From Bacteroides sp. UBA1317 (GTDB lineage: Bacteria > Bacteroidota > Bacteroidia > Bacteroidales > Bacteroidaceae), in contig DBTL01000142.1 in NCBI GenBank assembly GCA_002307035.1, positions 1-7,369 on the forward strand: 7,369 nt of DNA. The letters run 5' to 3'. Position 1 is the stretch's first letter. Each line of letters opens with the position of its first letter. Shown here piece after piece: positions 7,366 to 7,369 of this stretch. The translations under genes were made by a program, and so were the position numbers. The notes under the pieces were generated by a model. The model did not search any database. It was not told where the DNA came from and worked only from the letters and a program-made list of their open reading frames with translations.

Positions 7366-7369
7366 TTTG

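Overview
The window looks like a chromosomal segment of a Bacteroides-type member of Bacteroidales. Four things suggest this: the tRNA promoter fits the Bacteroides pattern (TTTG near -33, TAnnTTTG near -7); the tRNA gene does not encode CCA; the integrase start resembles Bacteroides tyrosine recombinases; and the large two-part sensor resembles uncharacterised Bacteroides proteins (I recall them as DUF5112/DUF5113, from memory only). All genes read on the minus strand.

Left part (1-567): the N-terminal 145 residues of a tyrosine recombinase run off the left edge. Its start region carries a tandem 12-bp repeat, with a third copy inside the gene. A hairpin with a T-tract, probably the tRNA terminator, lies between it and a tRNA-Arg(TCT) gene (568-641). 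An integrase next to the 3' end of a tRNA and reading away from it is the usual layout of one end of an integrated element, so 1 to about 570-600 is probably the edge of a genomic island or ICE. The tRNA has its own promoter at 658-687.

Right part (732-7365): a compact three-gene unit, transcribed from right to left. First comes a 1484-residue membrane sensor, then after 6 nt a response regulator with a divergent LuxR/NarL-like DNA-binding end, then, overlapping it by 11 nt, an AbgT-family transporter. The spacing implies co-transcription and translational coupling. The simplest reading is that the sensor and regulator control uptake or efflux of an AbgT-type substrate (p-aminobenzoyl-glutamate, related dipeptides or antimetabolites), but the signal and the regulon are not visible here.

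The most interesting object is the sensor. It is two complete histidine-kinase-like modules in one reading frame, each with a signal or anchor helix, a periplasmic part, a membrane helix, a GAF-like region, a DHp-like helix and an ATPase-like domain. They have decayed in complementary ways: module 1 keeps a full set of ATP-binding motifs but has Asn-Gly where the phosphorylated His-Glu should be, while module 2 keeps His-Glu (H1260) but has lost the N-box Asn and the G1 glycines. This suggests one half phosphorylates the other within a single polypeptide. The junction also holds a textbook lipoprotein signal sequence.
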